DNA from: Burhinus oedicnemus
Lineage: Eukaryota; Chordata; Aves; Charadriiformes; Burhinidae
Length of the DNA stretch: 64,000 nt
Direction of reading: 5' to 3'
NCBI GenBank assembly: GCA_008921705.1
Contig: VFFE01007064.1
Coordinates: forward strand, 1,040,626 to 1,104,625
Shown: piece after piece, positions 40,393 to 51,803 of the stretch
How positions within the stretch are numbered: the first letter of the stretch is position 1
Layout of the letters: the number at the start of each line of letters is the position of its first letter
Notes under the pieces: model-generated
The model's input: the letters and a program-made list of their open reading frames with translations, nothing else
The model's database searches: none
What the model was told of the DNA's origin: nothing
Position numbers and translations under genes: made by a program

Positions 40393-43300
40393 TATATTTC
40401 AGTCTGAACTAGAGTTCTTTCCCCCAAATACAATTACAGCATATGTTCTCATCCTGTGCAGCCTAGAGGAAGGCTGACTGTGTGCTAGTAGGTTTGAGCA
40501 AGGCTAGCAGTGTGTTTCCCAGTCATGTGCCTGACTTCATCTATGCAACAGAAATGAGCTGAGATGCTCATGCTTAGGGTGAGAAGAGCATCTTTGCTTC
40601 TACTCTGAATTCCTTTGCTTTAAAGGAATTTAAAGTATGGTTCATTGTATCCAGAAAAGTGCCCTGTGATTAACTGCGTGACTGGTTTGTAGCTCATAGA
40701 AGGCCCTCATATCAAATACTGGAGATGTACAGCTGCTCTTTGCTTCTGAAACCCACTGGAAGAGGCTCTAGGAGAGTAATTCTTTGTGAGGATGTCCCTG
40801 TTTGCAGAGGAAGGTTAAGTTGTCTTCAGCAGACCCCAAGGAAGGCAGTACTCACTCACTTCAACCCCACTTCATCCCTGTGTGTGGTGTCAAGCCTCTA
40901 GAGTGAGATTGACTGAGAGGCAGAAAGCTCAAGTTGGTGCTGCAGGGGCAGAAATGTTTCCCTTATGTATGGAATAAGAAAAGCTCAGCAAAGTTGATAC
41001 CTCACGTGCATCTGTACCCAGGAAACACAGAAGAATATACAAAAGTCATGTGAGTTGTGGAAACATTGACTGTAACTGACTGTAGAATTTTGTTTGACAT
41101 AGCAAAATTAGTAAATGGTCTTGTAAGAAACTTAGTTAAAATAGGCTTTCTGACTGCCAGCTTTGCACATGACCCAAGAAAGTAACAAAGAACAGTTTGC
41201 TACACTATGCCATTTCCCCTACCCCTACTGAGTTTTCCCCTGTATTATTGGGAGTGGGGTGGGAGCGGAATATGAGCTCTGTGGAGCTGTATGTGTGTAA
41301 CTGGAGGCATAATTTGACCTTTGAGACCTTTGCTACTGCAAGTGATACAAGAAAAATGAGAGTCACAGTTGATGTTCAGGTACAAGATCAAATCTGAAAA
41401 ATGCACCATTAGAGAAAACATAATTTTTGCTGGCAGCTGGCTTTGCTGTGACCTGTCCTGGCTTGGGCTGTTAAAACTCAGAGCAACTTTTACTAATAAA
41501 AAGAGACAGCATAGGAAATGTGTCATTGCAGTAACAGGATAGTGCACAATATCAGGAAAGGAAAGAAGTGGGGAGAATATTTTTTACCTTTTTTTCCTAT
41601 TGTTGTCTTATAGATTGACTAGGAGTTGATGATTCAGCCACATGCTTTGCAGTAATATTCCTCCTAAAGCTTCCCAAAACCAAAATGCATTGATTGCATT
41701 ACTGCGCCAGTAATCACTAGCTGTGCTGCATGTCATTGAATCCAAACATGCTTCCCACTTACTCCTAAGAGAGTTCTCAGAGAGAAGTTCTATTTGTTGT
41801 TGTTGTTTGTGTTTGTCGCTCTTGGACATTGTTTTGTGTATGTGATGGCCTTAACTAGAAACAAGACCTACTCCTTTCCCATAAACTAGCCTGCAAGTTA
41901 GTTTTTTGTAGATTGCATAACTTGTCTGTCTGAAGATGATTCACATTGCCTAGCTGAGGCGCATAGCAGAAATACCTGAGCAGATTACAAACTAGCTGCA
42001 TCTTCCTTTTTTTGAGACTCTGCAAGGGAAAGGAACACATGGTTACAGTTGGCAAATTCCAAGGCAGCTTTGATGCTCGTTAGCATACAATATCCCCAAC
42101 CCCTCCATAGCTGTGCTGCAGTCTTTGCTGTTGTTCAGGACAAGTGAGCTTGCTGTGCAGACATTAGCAGAAGTGACTGAATGACCAGAAGGGATTCTGT
42201 CTCAGTGAGAAAAAATGTTGACTGGGTCCTGTTCTTCAGTTTTGCAAGACTGTCTGAAATTTGAGAGCTACCTGTGTAAAAAGAAGAGTAATCTTTGCAT
42301 TGTTAGTGTTTACCTTCATCTGGATTGAAGCTGAACAGAACAGGAATATCTGAATTATGGACAGGCTCCTATAATGATGGACAAACTACTTTATCATCAG
42401 GAACCATGGTGAGGCTGCCTAGTGAAGTGCTTCTATAGTATTCTTGAAAACATAAAAACAAGCAATATTAGGAATCTGTATTATCAAAGCAGAAGCATTT
42501 TTTAGAGAGAGGATTCTCTCATTCGTAGAGGCACTTAAAATAATTGTTTACTTTGTCATCTGGTAATTCAGAGAATGATGAGGCTGAAAAGGGCTGGGTG
42601 ATCTGTAGCACAAAAGTAAACCCAGTTTGATAGGTCTTTTCAAATGTACTGGTTATTTTCCTTTAGTGTTGGGTTTTGGTCTTTTTCAGCAAGGACTACC
42701 AAAATGCAGCTCTGTATCACAGTTTGGGTGCTCAGTTCCAAAGCTCATGTACAGGATATTTTCCTCCATGATGTACAGGAGTGCAACTCCTGAATATATA
42801 TACAAATGAAAAGTGATCTACAAAATAGGATCTTTTATTTGGATTTTCCATGCCCTTCTTCCACTTTTCTGAACTTCCTGACTGGAGGTATGTTTCTTTA
42901 GTCTCTCTTCTTTCTCGTATGTGAGGGGCTTCTGGGGTGGATACTGACTGACCATTGCTTTTTAGCCTGGAATCCAAAGCCGCCAATTGAGAAGAGCATC
43001 TGTTTTTATAGGCATGTAACAAAACACCTGCCTGCTGCACTGAGTATGGTGGCTTTGCTGCATATAATTTTCTTATGGAAAATATTTGGAGTTTAGTTCT
43101 ACCACTAATCTTTTTTTTCCTGTTTTTCCTCAGTGAGTTATTAAATTTCTTACCAAGATTTACCAAGCCCTGCACATGGACCACTAGATGTGCAATCAAT
43201 TCCTGTGCCAAAGTTTTACATGGTTTGCAGTGAATGTGGCAGCTTTTATCAGCCCTGCTTTCATCCATTGTGTGGATGGAAGCCCTGCTGGCTTCCAGGC

Positions 43301-43558
43301 TTCCTGCTTCTCACGCAATACTCTTACTTCCACACCAAAAGTGCCAGGTATTTTACCTGGCACCTGATGGCCTGTAGCAATGGAGCTGTTTGTGGGCTTA
43401 CTGTGTGCAAGATGCATTGTGATCTGTTGATCAGGCAGGTTTGGTGCATTTGGGTTCTGACAAGGAAGGGATCCAGCACTGAGCTGAAGCTGGGGGCTGG
43501 GATAATCTTGCGTTGTGCGCTGGAAAGAGGGAAAAATCCAAACCCATGTCCTACTACT

Positions 43559-44070
43559 TCATAGAATAATTTGGGTTGGAAGGGGCCTTTAAAGGTCATC
43601 TAGTCCAACACTGCTGCAGTGAGCAGGGACATCTTCAACTAGATCAGGCTGCTCAGAGCCCCATCCAACCTGACCTGTAATGTTTCCAGGGATGGAGCAT
43701 CTACCATCTCTCTTGGCAACCTGTTCCAGTATTTCAGCACCCTCATCATAAAAAATTACTTCCTCGTATCTAGTCTGAATCAACCCTCTTTTAGTTTAAA
43801 ACCATTACCCCTTGTCCTATTGCAACAGACCCTGCTAAAAAGTCTGCCCCCTTTAAGTACTGAAAGGCTGCAACATGGTCTCCCCAGAGCCCTCTCTTCC
43901 CCAGGCTGAACAACACCAACTTTCTCGGCCTGTCCTCATAGGAGGTGTGTTCCATCCCTCTGATCATTTTTGTGGCCCTCCTCTGGACCCACTCCAACAG
44001 GTCTGTGTCTTTCCTGTACTGAGGGCTTCAGAGCTGGAAGCAGTACTCCAGGTGGGATCTCACCAGGGGT
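43559..44070 (-). mobile_element. 5'-truncated CR1 LINE
   Basis: Same layout as the copy at 39788: tail at the left (TCATAGAATAATTTGGGTTGG, CTTTAAAGGTCATCTAGTCC) and ORF2-derived sequence to the right, with the minus-strand frame 43791-43997 reading RRATKMIRGMEHTSYEDR. It is more diverged and broken than that copy. Its 5' end lies about 25 bp from the 91-bp direct repeat. Confidence 0.93.
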
Positions 44071-44096
44071 CTCACTTCTTTGCTGATGGAAATATT

Positions 44097-44187
44097 AGAA
44101 TATATAAAGATGTGTATGTATGGTGTATATAAAGGAGTTCTATTCCTCTTGATTTTCCTGCTTTTTCAATAGCATCTGGCACATGTG
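44097..44187. repeat. 91-bp perfect direct repeat, copy 1
   Basis: The segment from AGAATATATAAAGATGTG to GCATCTGGCACATGTG is identical, base for base, to 45530-45620. It lies between a CR1 copy and a KIAA2012 exon. It has no similarity I recognise to a mobile element. Confidence 0.97.
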
Positions 44188-44355
44188 AACTTACAGAAAT
44201 GAATCCCCACCCCCCTTTCCCTCTGCATACAAGTTAAAAACAGTTCCTAAAATTCCCAGGACTCCTGCTAAAAATATCACACGAGCCTCCGTGGCTTAAA
44301 CAAAAGCAGTAATTATAGATTCTTTTCATAGAACAGACATTCAGCAATGACTTAC

Positions 44356-44550
44356 CCTTTTGCCCTTCCAGGCAGGCATCATGTGCAATCCCTACAGAGG
44401 GAGCCTTGGAAGTGCAGTCTGGAGGGACATCACTGGTGCTGGGAGCTTTAGCAATGGCCCTGCTCTCTGGACATTCTGGGTCTGTCTTTACAACTATAGG
44501 TGGCAGGAGACCTAACACTGGTATGTTGTTTTGGGTACACGGCTCATCAT
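44356..44550 (-). CDS. KIAA2012: KIAA2012 internal exon
   Basis: The 195-nt exon (phase 1 in, phase 1 out) has acceptor CTTTCCTGCTGAAG|AT and a strong donor, AAAAGG|GTAAGT. It reads NNIPVLGLLPPIVVKTDPE, then CPESRAIAKAPSTSDVPPDC, then GIAHDACLEGQK. Pro/Ser-rich and unstructured, it resembles the middle of KIAA2012. The frame is intact. It is the exon flanked on both sides by the 91-bp direct repeat. Confidence 0.72.
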
Positions 44551-45941
44551 CTTCAGCAGGAAAGGCATAGCAGGGAAAATAATGAAATGCTGCATAAAAT
44601 AGGTATATTCTAAAAAGGAAAAACAAAAACCAATAATCCAAAGAAAGCCTTTAGAAGTGAATAAATATGTAAGGTAACTTGTGATTTCCACACTGGTAAT
44701 CTTTATCCATAGCCATCTAATTAATCTTTATTTTTGTGGGCATTTGCCGGTGCTGTTTCTTTTACAATTACTAATCTGAAAAGATAAGCAAGTGTAGTAA
44801 CTTAAAGGAAATTCAATTAGTGTTTGTCACACAAGTACAGAACATGGGATTTTGCTACAAAATTTAAGTAATGGAACTGCTACTGCATTTATAGGGGCAT
44901 GTAAAAAGGCATTTTTATATTATCCTTTTGAGAAATGGTAACAGACACCATGTTTTTCCTTTGCTCTTAGAAATAACTGTTCTGTCTTATTCCACTGGGT
45001 AACTGCATGCACTGTTGAGTACTGAATTTTTAATGTCGATCACTAGCTTATAGAAAACAATTTCTGCCTTACTGGCTTTAATACTTGTAAAGAATTAGGT
45101 GCACAACCACACTTTCTGTTCTTATATGGATATTCTGTGTCAGGGCTTTATTTCCAGAAACAACTATAGAGAAAGTTTTAATTAGGAAGTATTAATTAAT
45201 AGGCTTCTTCCATTAATTTAAAAACCTTTTTCTAGAAAATCTGTATGCATTTCAGTCACATAAATAGCTGCATAGCAGCACAAGCACACTTGAGATAGCC
45301 TTAAATGAGTTAACTTGAATGCTGTAAATAGTTTCACTTGTAATTTATCTTTCCTAAAAGCTATAAACTGCGTGTAATTGTGATGCTGAGGGATGCTGGG
45401 CCGTTCAATAGGGTGCATACAGAGCACTAGGAAAGAGAGCGCTTACTCTTCTGGCTGAGTTCCTGGTCAGTCTGCACATTCTCTCTACTGAAACTTCCCC
45501 TGAAGTTTTTGGTATAGTACAGTGTTAAAAGAATATATAAAGATGTGTATGTATGGTGTATATAAAGGAGTTCTATTCCTCTTGATTTTCCTGCTTTTTC
45601 AATAGCATCTGGCACATGTGCAATGTCTTCCACATCTCATCCAAAATGGCCACAGTTTAGCAAAGATTTGAGAGCATTATAATTATATATACACAAAATC
45701 TTGTCTTGAGCCTTCTAAAGTGTTGGTATGAGCTAACACTGCAGCAGAGATAGTAATCAAACTTTGCTGTCATGTGAACAGTGCAAAATGTAGGTGCAAA
45801 GCACAGTACAGTTATATTTCAATTGGAAGTTATTTTGGACTATCTGATGTGCTTGCAATCAGGTGCCATTTGCTGACTGATGAAATTTAGTGGTGAATAG
45901 TTAGGAACTTGTTAGCTTCATAACTGAAATTAAGTTATGAC
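44551..45941 (-). other. KIAA2012: KIAA2012 intron with 91-bp repeat copy 2
   Basis: 1.39-kb AT-rich intron. It holds the second copy of the 91-bp repeat at 45530-45620, and nothing else was recognised. A minus-strand frame across that copy (reading EDIAHVPDAIEKAGKSRG) lacks a good donor. Confidence 0.55.
45530..45620. repeat. 91-bp perfect direct repeat, copy 2
   Basis: Identical to 44097-44187 and in the same orientation, offset by 1,433 bp. Flanking bases diverge immediately on both sides (TTAAAA versus TATTAG before; CAATG versus AACTT after). No insertions or mismatches were found by direct comparison. Confidence 0.97.
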
Positions 45942-46223
45942 TTAGGCAGTCTTTTTTGATGTAGGCTGACTGGCCTTTCTTATAGTGGCCCTTCATGCTA
46001 GCATTCATCCTTCTTGCTTTGGCCTTCCTCTCCTCCAGAGCAAACTCTTGATTGCCTGTTGGTGATCGGGTGAAGCTACCTTGATGTATGTCTGGATAGC
46101 CTCCAATGGCCATCTGGTGCTGCTTAGCTGTACCTTCTGTCCCAGAAATGAGATCATGCAGGGAAGGAGCCAACAAGTTCTCATGGCCGCTGGTCTCTGG
46201 CTTGGATGTGTAACAAAGAGCTC
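45942..46223 (-). CDS. KIAA2012: KIAA2012 internal exon
   Basis: Starts after a clear acceptor, ACCTCCGTTACTCCAG|GA, and reads ALCYTSKPETSGHENLLAPS, then TEGTAKQHQMAIGGYP, then FALEERKAKARRMNASMKG. The LEERKAKA segment suggests the start of a helical region. The donor is uncertain: CTAA|GTCATA is far from consensus but gives 282 nt and phases 1 in and 1 out, which fit both neighbours. The right boundary is solid; the left is an estimate. Confidence 0.65.
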
Positions 46224-46883
46224 CTGGAGTAACGGAGGTAAATGAAATAGAAATACTAGTCAGTGTTTTTGTGACTCATTCCCTTAACCAGTGTCTTAGA
46301 AAAAGTAGTTTCTGAATGGCCATGTTCTTGTTGTTCTTTTGTATTTTTTTGAGGAGACTGGACTTGGCAAAGTCAGAATGCACTGTAGTTCTGAGCAGCG
46401 TCTTCAAATTTTTCTTGATATTAGGGACCTGACAAATACAACTTAATTCTTCACCCTTGTGCAATGCTGAATTGGCAATTGCCAACTAGGATAGCTCACC
46501 AGGCTAGAGTCAAATTAGGAGTACATGCTAACGTTTGTTTTAGCATTTCTAATCTTAGAAATTGGAGTGAAAATTGCATATGTTGCCTATGTTTACATAG
46601 ATGTGACTATTCCTATTTCATTGCACAGTGGGCTTCTCCACACAGGTTTTTCTCTTCTCCCTCAACTATCTTTGATTATTATGTAGTAATACACATTTTA
46701 CTCAAATCTATGACTATTAATGGGACTGAAGTTTCTTTCATACTGGTAAATGAATGCAACTCATATAAAGTTGATTGGGGATTGTATGTATGTGGAATCA
46801 AGCTCAAAAATAATAAGGATAGTGCCTCTAATTTTTGTTCCCAGATGTATATCTGACACTTTTGCAGTTATGATGGGGTGATA

Positions 46884-47187
46884 ATGAGGATGGAGCCAGA
46901 CTCTTCTCAGTGGTTCCCAGTGACAGGACGAGGGGCAACGGGCATAAGTTGGAACATAGGAAGTTCCATTCAAACATAAGAAAAAACTTCTTTACAGTTA
47001 GGGTGACAGAGCACTGGAACAGGCTGCCCAGGGAGCTTGTGGAGTCCCCTTCTCTGGAGATTTTCAAGACCCGCCTGGATGCAGTCCTGAGTAATGTGCT
47101 CTAGGCATTCCTGTGTCAGCAGGGGAGTTGAACTGGATGATCTCTAGAGGTCCCTTCCAACTCTGAAAATTCCATGATTCCGTGATG
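46884..47187 (+). mobile_element. CR1 LINE, 3' portion, sense strand
   Basis: Reads in CR1 sense: GATGGAGCCAGACTCTTCTC, CAGTGACAGGACGAGGGGCA, CACTGGAACAGGCTGCCCAG, and the tail CTGGATGATCTCTAGAGGTCC then CCATGATTCCGTGATG. The frame 46910-47104 encodes the ORF2 end, [18 protein letters not shown]. About 300 bp survive; the orientation is opposite to the copies at 39788 and 43559. Confidence 0.95.
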
Positions 47188-47350
47188 AACACCTATTCAA
47201 TGAGTTTTTCTGCTAGATTTCTTAAGTGACATTGTAAATTCATTGACTATGCTGATGATTATGATAACCTGTGTTATACTACAGTATTTTTATCATATTT
47301 TTCTGGACTTTCCTTTTTCTAATATGTCAAAATATTTAAGAAAGCAGCTG

Positions 47351-47353
<3 letters not shown>

Positions 47354-47382
<29 letters not shown>
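47354..47382. repeat. 29-bp poly-T run
   Basis: An uninterrupted T run, GA(T)29GG. It could be the poly(A) remnant of a minus-strand retrocopy, but nothing recognisable lies to its right on the minus strand. Confidence 0.97.
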
Positions 47383-48903
47383 GGTCTGGTGCACTTGTTC
47401 TGGGAGTGGATCTCATTAGCCAAATAAAATTATTCCTCTTAGCTGACGAGTCTGCCTGAGCAGACAGGCAGATGAGGATGACAGGCATGATACAGAGAAG
47501 GAAAAGCGCAAGTGAAGACCAAAATACTATGGCCTATGTTACAGATGCAGGCAGACCAACTGGCTCCTAATGGCCCCTTCTAGTGCTAAAACTCTGTGAA
47601 AGCACAGGCAGGAGAAGCTGTGGGGAAACTGAGAAGGCCAGGAGATGAACTAAAGGAAAAGGTAGGACTGTAGTCTACACAGAAAAAAATCTCTTGCTCT
47701 GTTTTTAGTTTGCAAACTCCTGGTTTTGGTTTTTTGTATGATAGCTATGGTTCAAGAGTCACATTAATGCCAGGTATACTGTGGAAAGTCATTGTCTTTT
47801 CAAGGAAGTGACAAAAGGAATAGTTTCCAAATTTTGCATTTAAAGGGAAAAAAAGCATTTAAGCATTAAACAGTGATTCCTGAGAAACAGCTTCAAACCA
47901 AGCTTTCCTAGGTATTTCTATTTTCTTATTCATAAAACAAGTAAAAAGCCCTATGCTGTCTCAAGGAATGTATCCCAAAAGCCGTCATGCTATTGATGTA
48001 AAATGCAATCTAACTCTTAAGAGATTTGTTTAAAGACAAACAAAAAAACAGCAACAAAAAACCAGCAACAAAAACCCCTCAAACTTAATACTGCCAGTTG
48101 TTGAGCTGAAGTGATGGGCCTGCTTCCACAGAGAAGAAGTTGAGATAAAGATCGGACCCAGAGGACTGACAGACACAGGTCTCCAACGTTCTGGACTGGT
48201 GATACTAAAATCTTTAGTTGTGAAAAGAGGAGATGACCAGATGGCTACCAACAACATGGGTTTTTAGGGAGCAAAGATATTTCCCCACCCTTGTTTTTTG
48301 GTACTGTGTCAATGCTGATTGCAATGAAAGACATGGCTATTGCTTTGTTAGTATGTGGGGGGAAAGAAGGACAAGTGCAATGTACCTGCTGAAGGACCTG
48401 CTTATCTCAGGTGTTTTTTTTCTCTGCGTTGCCTAAGCTGAGAAATCTGTCTTCGTAACATTTTCAGTCTTTGTTGCCTTGGCAGCCCAGATTCCAAATC
48501 TGATCTTTCTTCTGGCAGTGTGTGATGTTGCAAGCTAAGCGTAGGAGGGCCACATGCGATCTGCAGAGTTCTGTGATGAGCCCTGTGGCCCTCTGTCTTT
48601 TTATAAAGAGATACGGCCCTCAGAGACTACGGGTCCCAGCAAGCAGTGCTCCATTTTGATCTGATAAGAACATGCTCAAATCTAGATGTGCATTGCATGT
48701 TAGGGCGTGCAAGCTACATGAGCCACACCTCGGCATTCAAGATAAAGGTGGCTGCAGACTGCTCCAACCAACGCAAATAGGTGCAGCTCTGGCCACCAGC
48801 TGGATTTTATTTTTTTTTTCTTTTCCTCTGCCCCTCAGTATAAGGAATTGGCTTTTTTTCCTATCCAGTATTGCAATGGGATTCCGGTATATAACATCAT
48901 AAC

Positions 48904-48977
48904 TCATTTTGAATAACTCTGCTTTTGGTTTCTGGGTTCTCCCAGATGATATGTTTATCTCCTCTAAGATGTCTGCC
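48904..48977 (-). CDS. KIAA2012: Candidate KIAA2012 short exon
   Basis: The 74-nt block after CCTGCACAACATGAG|G reads ADILEEINISSGRTQKPK, then AELFKM, and ends ATGA|GTTATG. Its phases (2 in, 1 out) exactly bridge the exon upstream, which ends in phase 2, and the exon downstream, which starts in phase 1. Both splice sites are only moderate, so the phase fit is the main support. Confidence 0.5.
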
Positions 48978-49379
48978 CTCATGTTGTGCAGGAATGGGCA
49001 AAAGTTTTGGAAGTGGCTGATTGCTTCCAGAAAGGGTGGTGTTGTGAGACATCCAGCCCAGTTTCTACTTGCCAAAGAGACCTGGCTCATTCAGACAAAC
49101 TTTGTCTAAGCAGTCTGAAATTTGGGGTGGTTTATCTGATATGATTTTTTTAAAGTTTGTCCAATATGGGGAGAGACTCTACCTTACTTTGACATGGACA
49201 GCTGAGGAGGGAGCTTTGACACACCTTTGGACATGAGCAATTTAAGACCCCTGCTCTGAAATGTCTTCAGATTAAGAGTGCAAAGGATAACTCTGCTTGG
49301 ATGCAGTTCAGGATGGGAGCAGTCCCTTGCTTCCAGTCTTGGGCTAGATACCTTATAAGATGGTTAGCATGTAGTTTAC

Positions 49380-49555
49380 TTCTCTAAAGCAATATCTTTG
49401 TAAGTCCTGGTCTTCAGCTGGGTCTGCATCTGAACAAGTGAAGGCATGACCAGGAGTTCCTTTGGGGTTTCACTGCATTTCAGATGTTTCTTAGGGGGTT
49501 TGTAAACCCTGGGTGACTCTTCTGAGATTGTAGTGTTTCTGAATGTTTCTGGTAT
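49380..49555 (-). CDS. KIAA2012: KIAA2012 internal exon
   Basis: The 176-nt exon (phase 0 in, phase 2 out) has acceptor GTATTTTACAACAG|A and donor GAGAA|GTAAAC. It reads IPETFRNTTISEESPRVYKP, then KELLVMPSLVQMQTQ, then LKTRTYKDIALE. The closing QMQTQLKTRTYKDIA motif is the best-conserved-looking part; I recall a very similar QMKTRTYKDIA-type stretch in mammalian KIAA2012. The frame is intact. The protein context is basic and disordered. Confidence 0.75.
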
Positions 49556-49708
49556 CTGTTGTAAAATACAAATCCAAGATGTCAAGTGCCCTGAATTATC
49601 TCTCATCTTTATTTCTTGCTTTGTAGTTTTGTTCAAAGAAAGTTCAGTAGAGCAAAGTGCTTTTTTTTTTTTTAATATTCTTTTAAAGTCCAGATAAATA
49701 TCACTTAC
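49556..49708 (-). other. KIAA2012: Short KIAA2012 intron
   Basis: 153-bp intron between GTAAGT and ACAACAG. On the + strand it shows a T-run at 49660-49673. It is unusually short compared with the other introns of this gene. Confidence 0.7.
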
Positions 49709-49789
49709 CACCATACGAGTGGCTGTATCAGGTTGACCAAGAGCCCCTTTTAGCCCAGGATTCAATCTCAGTCCATGGTCAATAATGGC
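49709..49789 (-). CDS. KIAA2012: KIAA2012 internal exon
   Basis: 81 nt, phase 0-0, between TACTCTTTCCCTACAAG|G and ATGGTG|GTAAGT, both strong sites. It reads AIIDHGLRLNPGLKGALG then QPDTATRMV, a short compact segment unlike the surrounding disordered exons. It joins in phase with the exons at 53786-53889 and 49380-49555. Confidence 0.75.
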
Positions 49790-50442
49790 CTTGTAGGGAA
49801 AGAGTAGAAATTATATTATATGTGAGAAAAGAGCATCACATTGGAGTGCTCTCCTGCTTAAGGGCTTGGGCTTCCTAAATTAACAGTTGCTGCTGGATTA
49901 TAATTACGCTTCAGTTCCTGCCAACATATTCTCTGTCACCCTGCATACTATGTATGCACTTTTGCACATTTAACATTAAAAAAAAAAAACAACCAAAAAT
50001 TACTACTTGGATTTAGTTCTTTGTGTAGCTATATAGTATGTGTATTATGTGAAAAGCTGCATGAAGGCAATCAGATATCATTACTCCCTCCTGCTTGATG
50101 TTTTTGTATATTTTGAAGGGTAGAGATAATTCTCAAGGCTGCAGTTTGGTCATGTATTAGCTCTATTTATAATTCTTATTGAACCCTGAGATCTGGCTTT
50201 TATCTCAACCTGATAAATAATGGAACCTTTGGCTATTAGAGTGAGGATAAATACATAAATAAAGAAGAACAGTTAATGAACAGGTACCTGGTCAACAGAG
50301 ATGGCAGTGAATAAAGATATCTGTCAAACCCTCAGTACAAGAAAAGTAAGCGCGTTTGGCCTGACCCAACATCTGAAGAATTTCCACTGATTCCAAAGGG
50401 GTACGTTGTTAGCACGCATAATAGGAATTCTTATCTCTGTAT

Positions 50443-50540
50443 CCTTTTTTTCCTCTCTCTCTCCCTCTCTCCCCTATCTCTTCTTCCTCCTCATTTTTCT
50501 TTTTTTTTTTTTTTTCCCCCTTTCTCTTTTCCTTTTTAAG
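50443..50540. repeat. Polypyrimidine/polypurine tract
   Basis: Nearly 100 bases of C and T on the + strand with only a few interruptions (such as TAT and CAT), made of CT-repeats, T-runs and C-runs. The minus strand therefore reads as an Arg/Glu/Lys/Gly frame, which is an artefact of composition. Confidence 0.95.
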
Positions 50541-51625
50541 CACAGCTATGTTACTTGATTTGAATCCCTTCTGCAGCACTGTTTTCTGTAGAAATAGCTT
50601 CATGGAGAGGAGTGGCACCACAGTATACTAGGAATAGCCCATCAGGTAAAGGTTGATCCAGTGCTTTTAAAGGAATAGCCAGCTATAGAAACATGGGTTT
50701 CTCCAGAGAAATACTATAGTAAAGAAAGTCAAAGTGTCTCTGATACAGACTTTGAGAAGCCTCACCAGTCCTCTGTCCTTTTTATAGGGCATAGTTCTTT
50801 TGCTTCCACTGCAAGGCATATTGTTTGGCTGATTTTTAACCAGAGCAAGTTTTAATGAATTTATACTTGCAAGTAAACCTATCAAACTGCTGCACTGACA
50901 AATTCATCGTGGGATTTCTATCCAAGCCCCATTTTATTCTGACTTTCTGGGAGACATTAGTCTTTTCCCCTAAGGCACTTCAACTGTGCTGTCTTTTCTA
51001 CTCCTGGATATTCAGTTGCTCTCTCTGACTCCACCTCAAGTATGTCTGCATCTCAGGACCTGGTTATCCTACTATTGTCCCCTGGTGCAATTACAGCATG
51101 ATTAAAATATGCAGTATGGCTGGGACCTTGATCATGTTCTAACAAGAATATAACCTTAGACATATAGCCCAGTTACAGTGTTATAACGATGTCACGGAAC
51201 AACCCTGCTCGTCTTCGTAGCATGGGGTGGGGCTGTAAGTGCTTTTCCTTGGCATATTTCTAGTCACACCACTTACTATTGTTGTATTTCAAATGTCATT
51301 ATCCCAGGTGCCTAGAGCAGCCCCAGGGATGAACTTACAAATACCCCTACACAGCCTTTCCAGTATTTTGCTGCTGTCTGCAGCTCTAAAGGACTAGTAG
51401 TATGCACTTTTTAGTTTCCCCTTATTTTCAAAAAATTAAGTGCTTGCAGAGTTACAAACTCTATTCTAAAAAAAGTACATATACTTATTTGTTACGTATT
51501 TTAATTCGGGGACCCTGAGCTCAGAGGCCAATCTCTACCTAGTGGTTTTCAAGAAGGACTTTTTCCTTAAGGACAGGCAGACCACTAACTAAACATTCAT
51601 AATTTCTTATTTTGTTCACTTTTGG

Positions 51626-51760
51626 CCCCTTCCTGGGAAGTGTCAAATACTACCCACTGCCCCTTCCTGGGAAGTGTCAAATACTACCCACTGTCGGAGA
51701 CAAGATCCTGGATCAGATGGGCCACTGGTTTGTGTCAGTTCTGCACATGCTTAAGTTATG
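51626..51760 (+). repeat. Ancient CR1-like tail with 34-bp tandem duplication
   Basis: Two exact 34-bp units (51626-51659 and 51660-51693) begin CCCCTTCCTGGGAAG. They are followed by TCGGAGACAAGATCCTGGAT then CAGATGGGCCACTGGTTTG. The latter matches the old amniote LINE-tail text 'agagacaggatactgg.ctagatggaccattggtctg', so the tandem copy arose within or beside the relic. Confidence 0.55.
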
Positions 51761-51803
51761 ACCCCCGAGACTATTTTATAAGCTATTCCAACTACAGAAA
51801 CAT

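Larger units (their letters stand above)
37027..44355 (-). other. KIAA2012: KIAA2012 intron region with two CR1 copies
   Basis: 7.3 kb with CR1 elements at 39788-40392 and 43559-44070. It contains the longest open frame in the window (42732-43268, 178 codons, minus strand), which has charged peptides and two good internal donors but no recognised similarity. The rest is anonymous. Confidence 0.5.
46224..48903 (-). other. KIAA2012: KIAA2012 intron with CR1 and 29-T run
   Basis: 2.7-kb intron with a sense-strand CR1 (46884-47187), a 29-T homopolymer (47354-47382) and an A/C-rich stretch (48036-48078). A ZNF143-like 19-mer lies at 48626-48644. Small frames at 46276-46485 and 48030-48257 were not assigned. 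Confidence 0.6.

Noticed and set aside
50409..50621. Arg/Glu/Lys-rich minus-strand frame
   Set aside because: Produced by the polypurine tract; low-complexity artefact.
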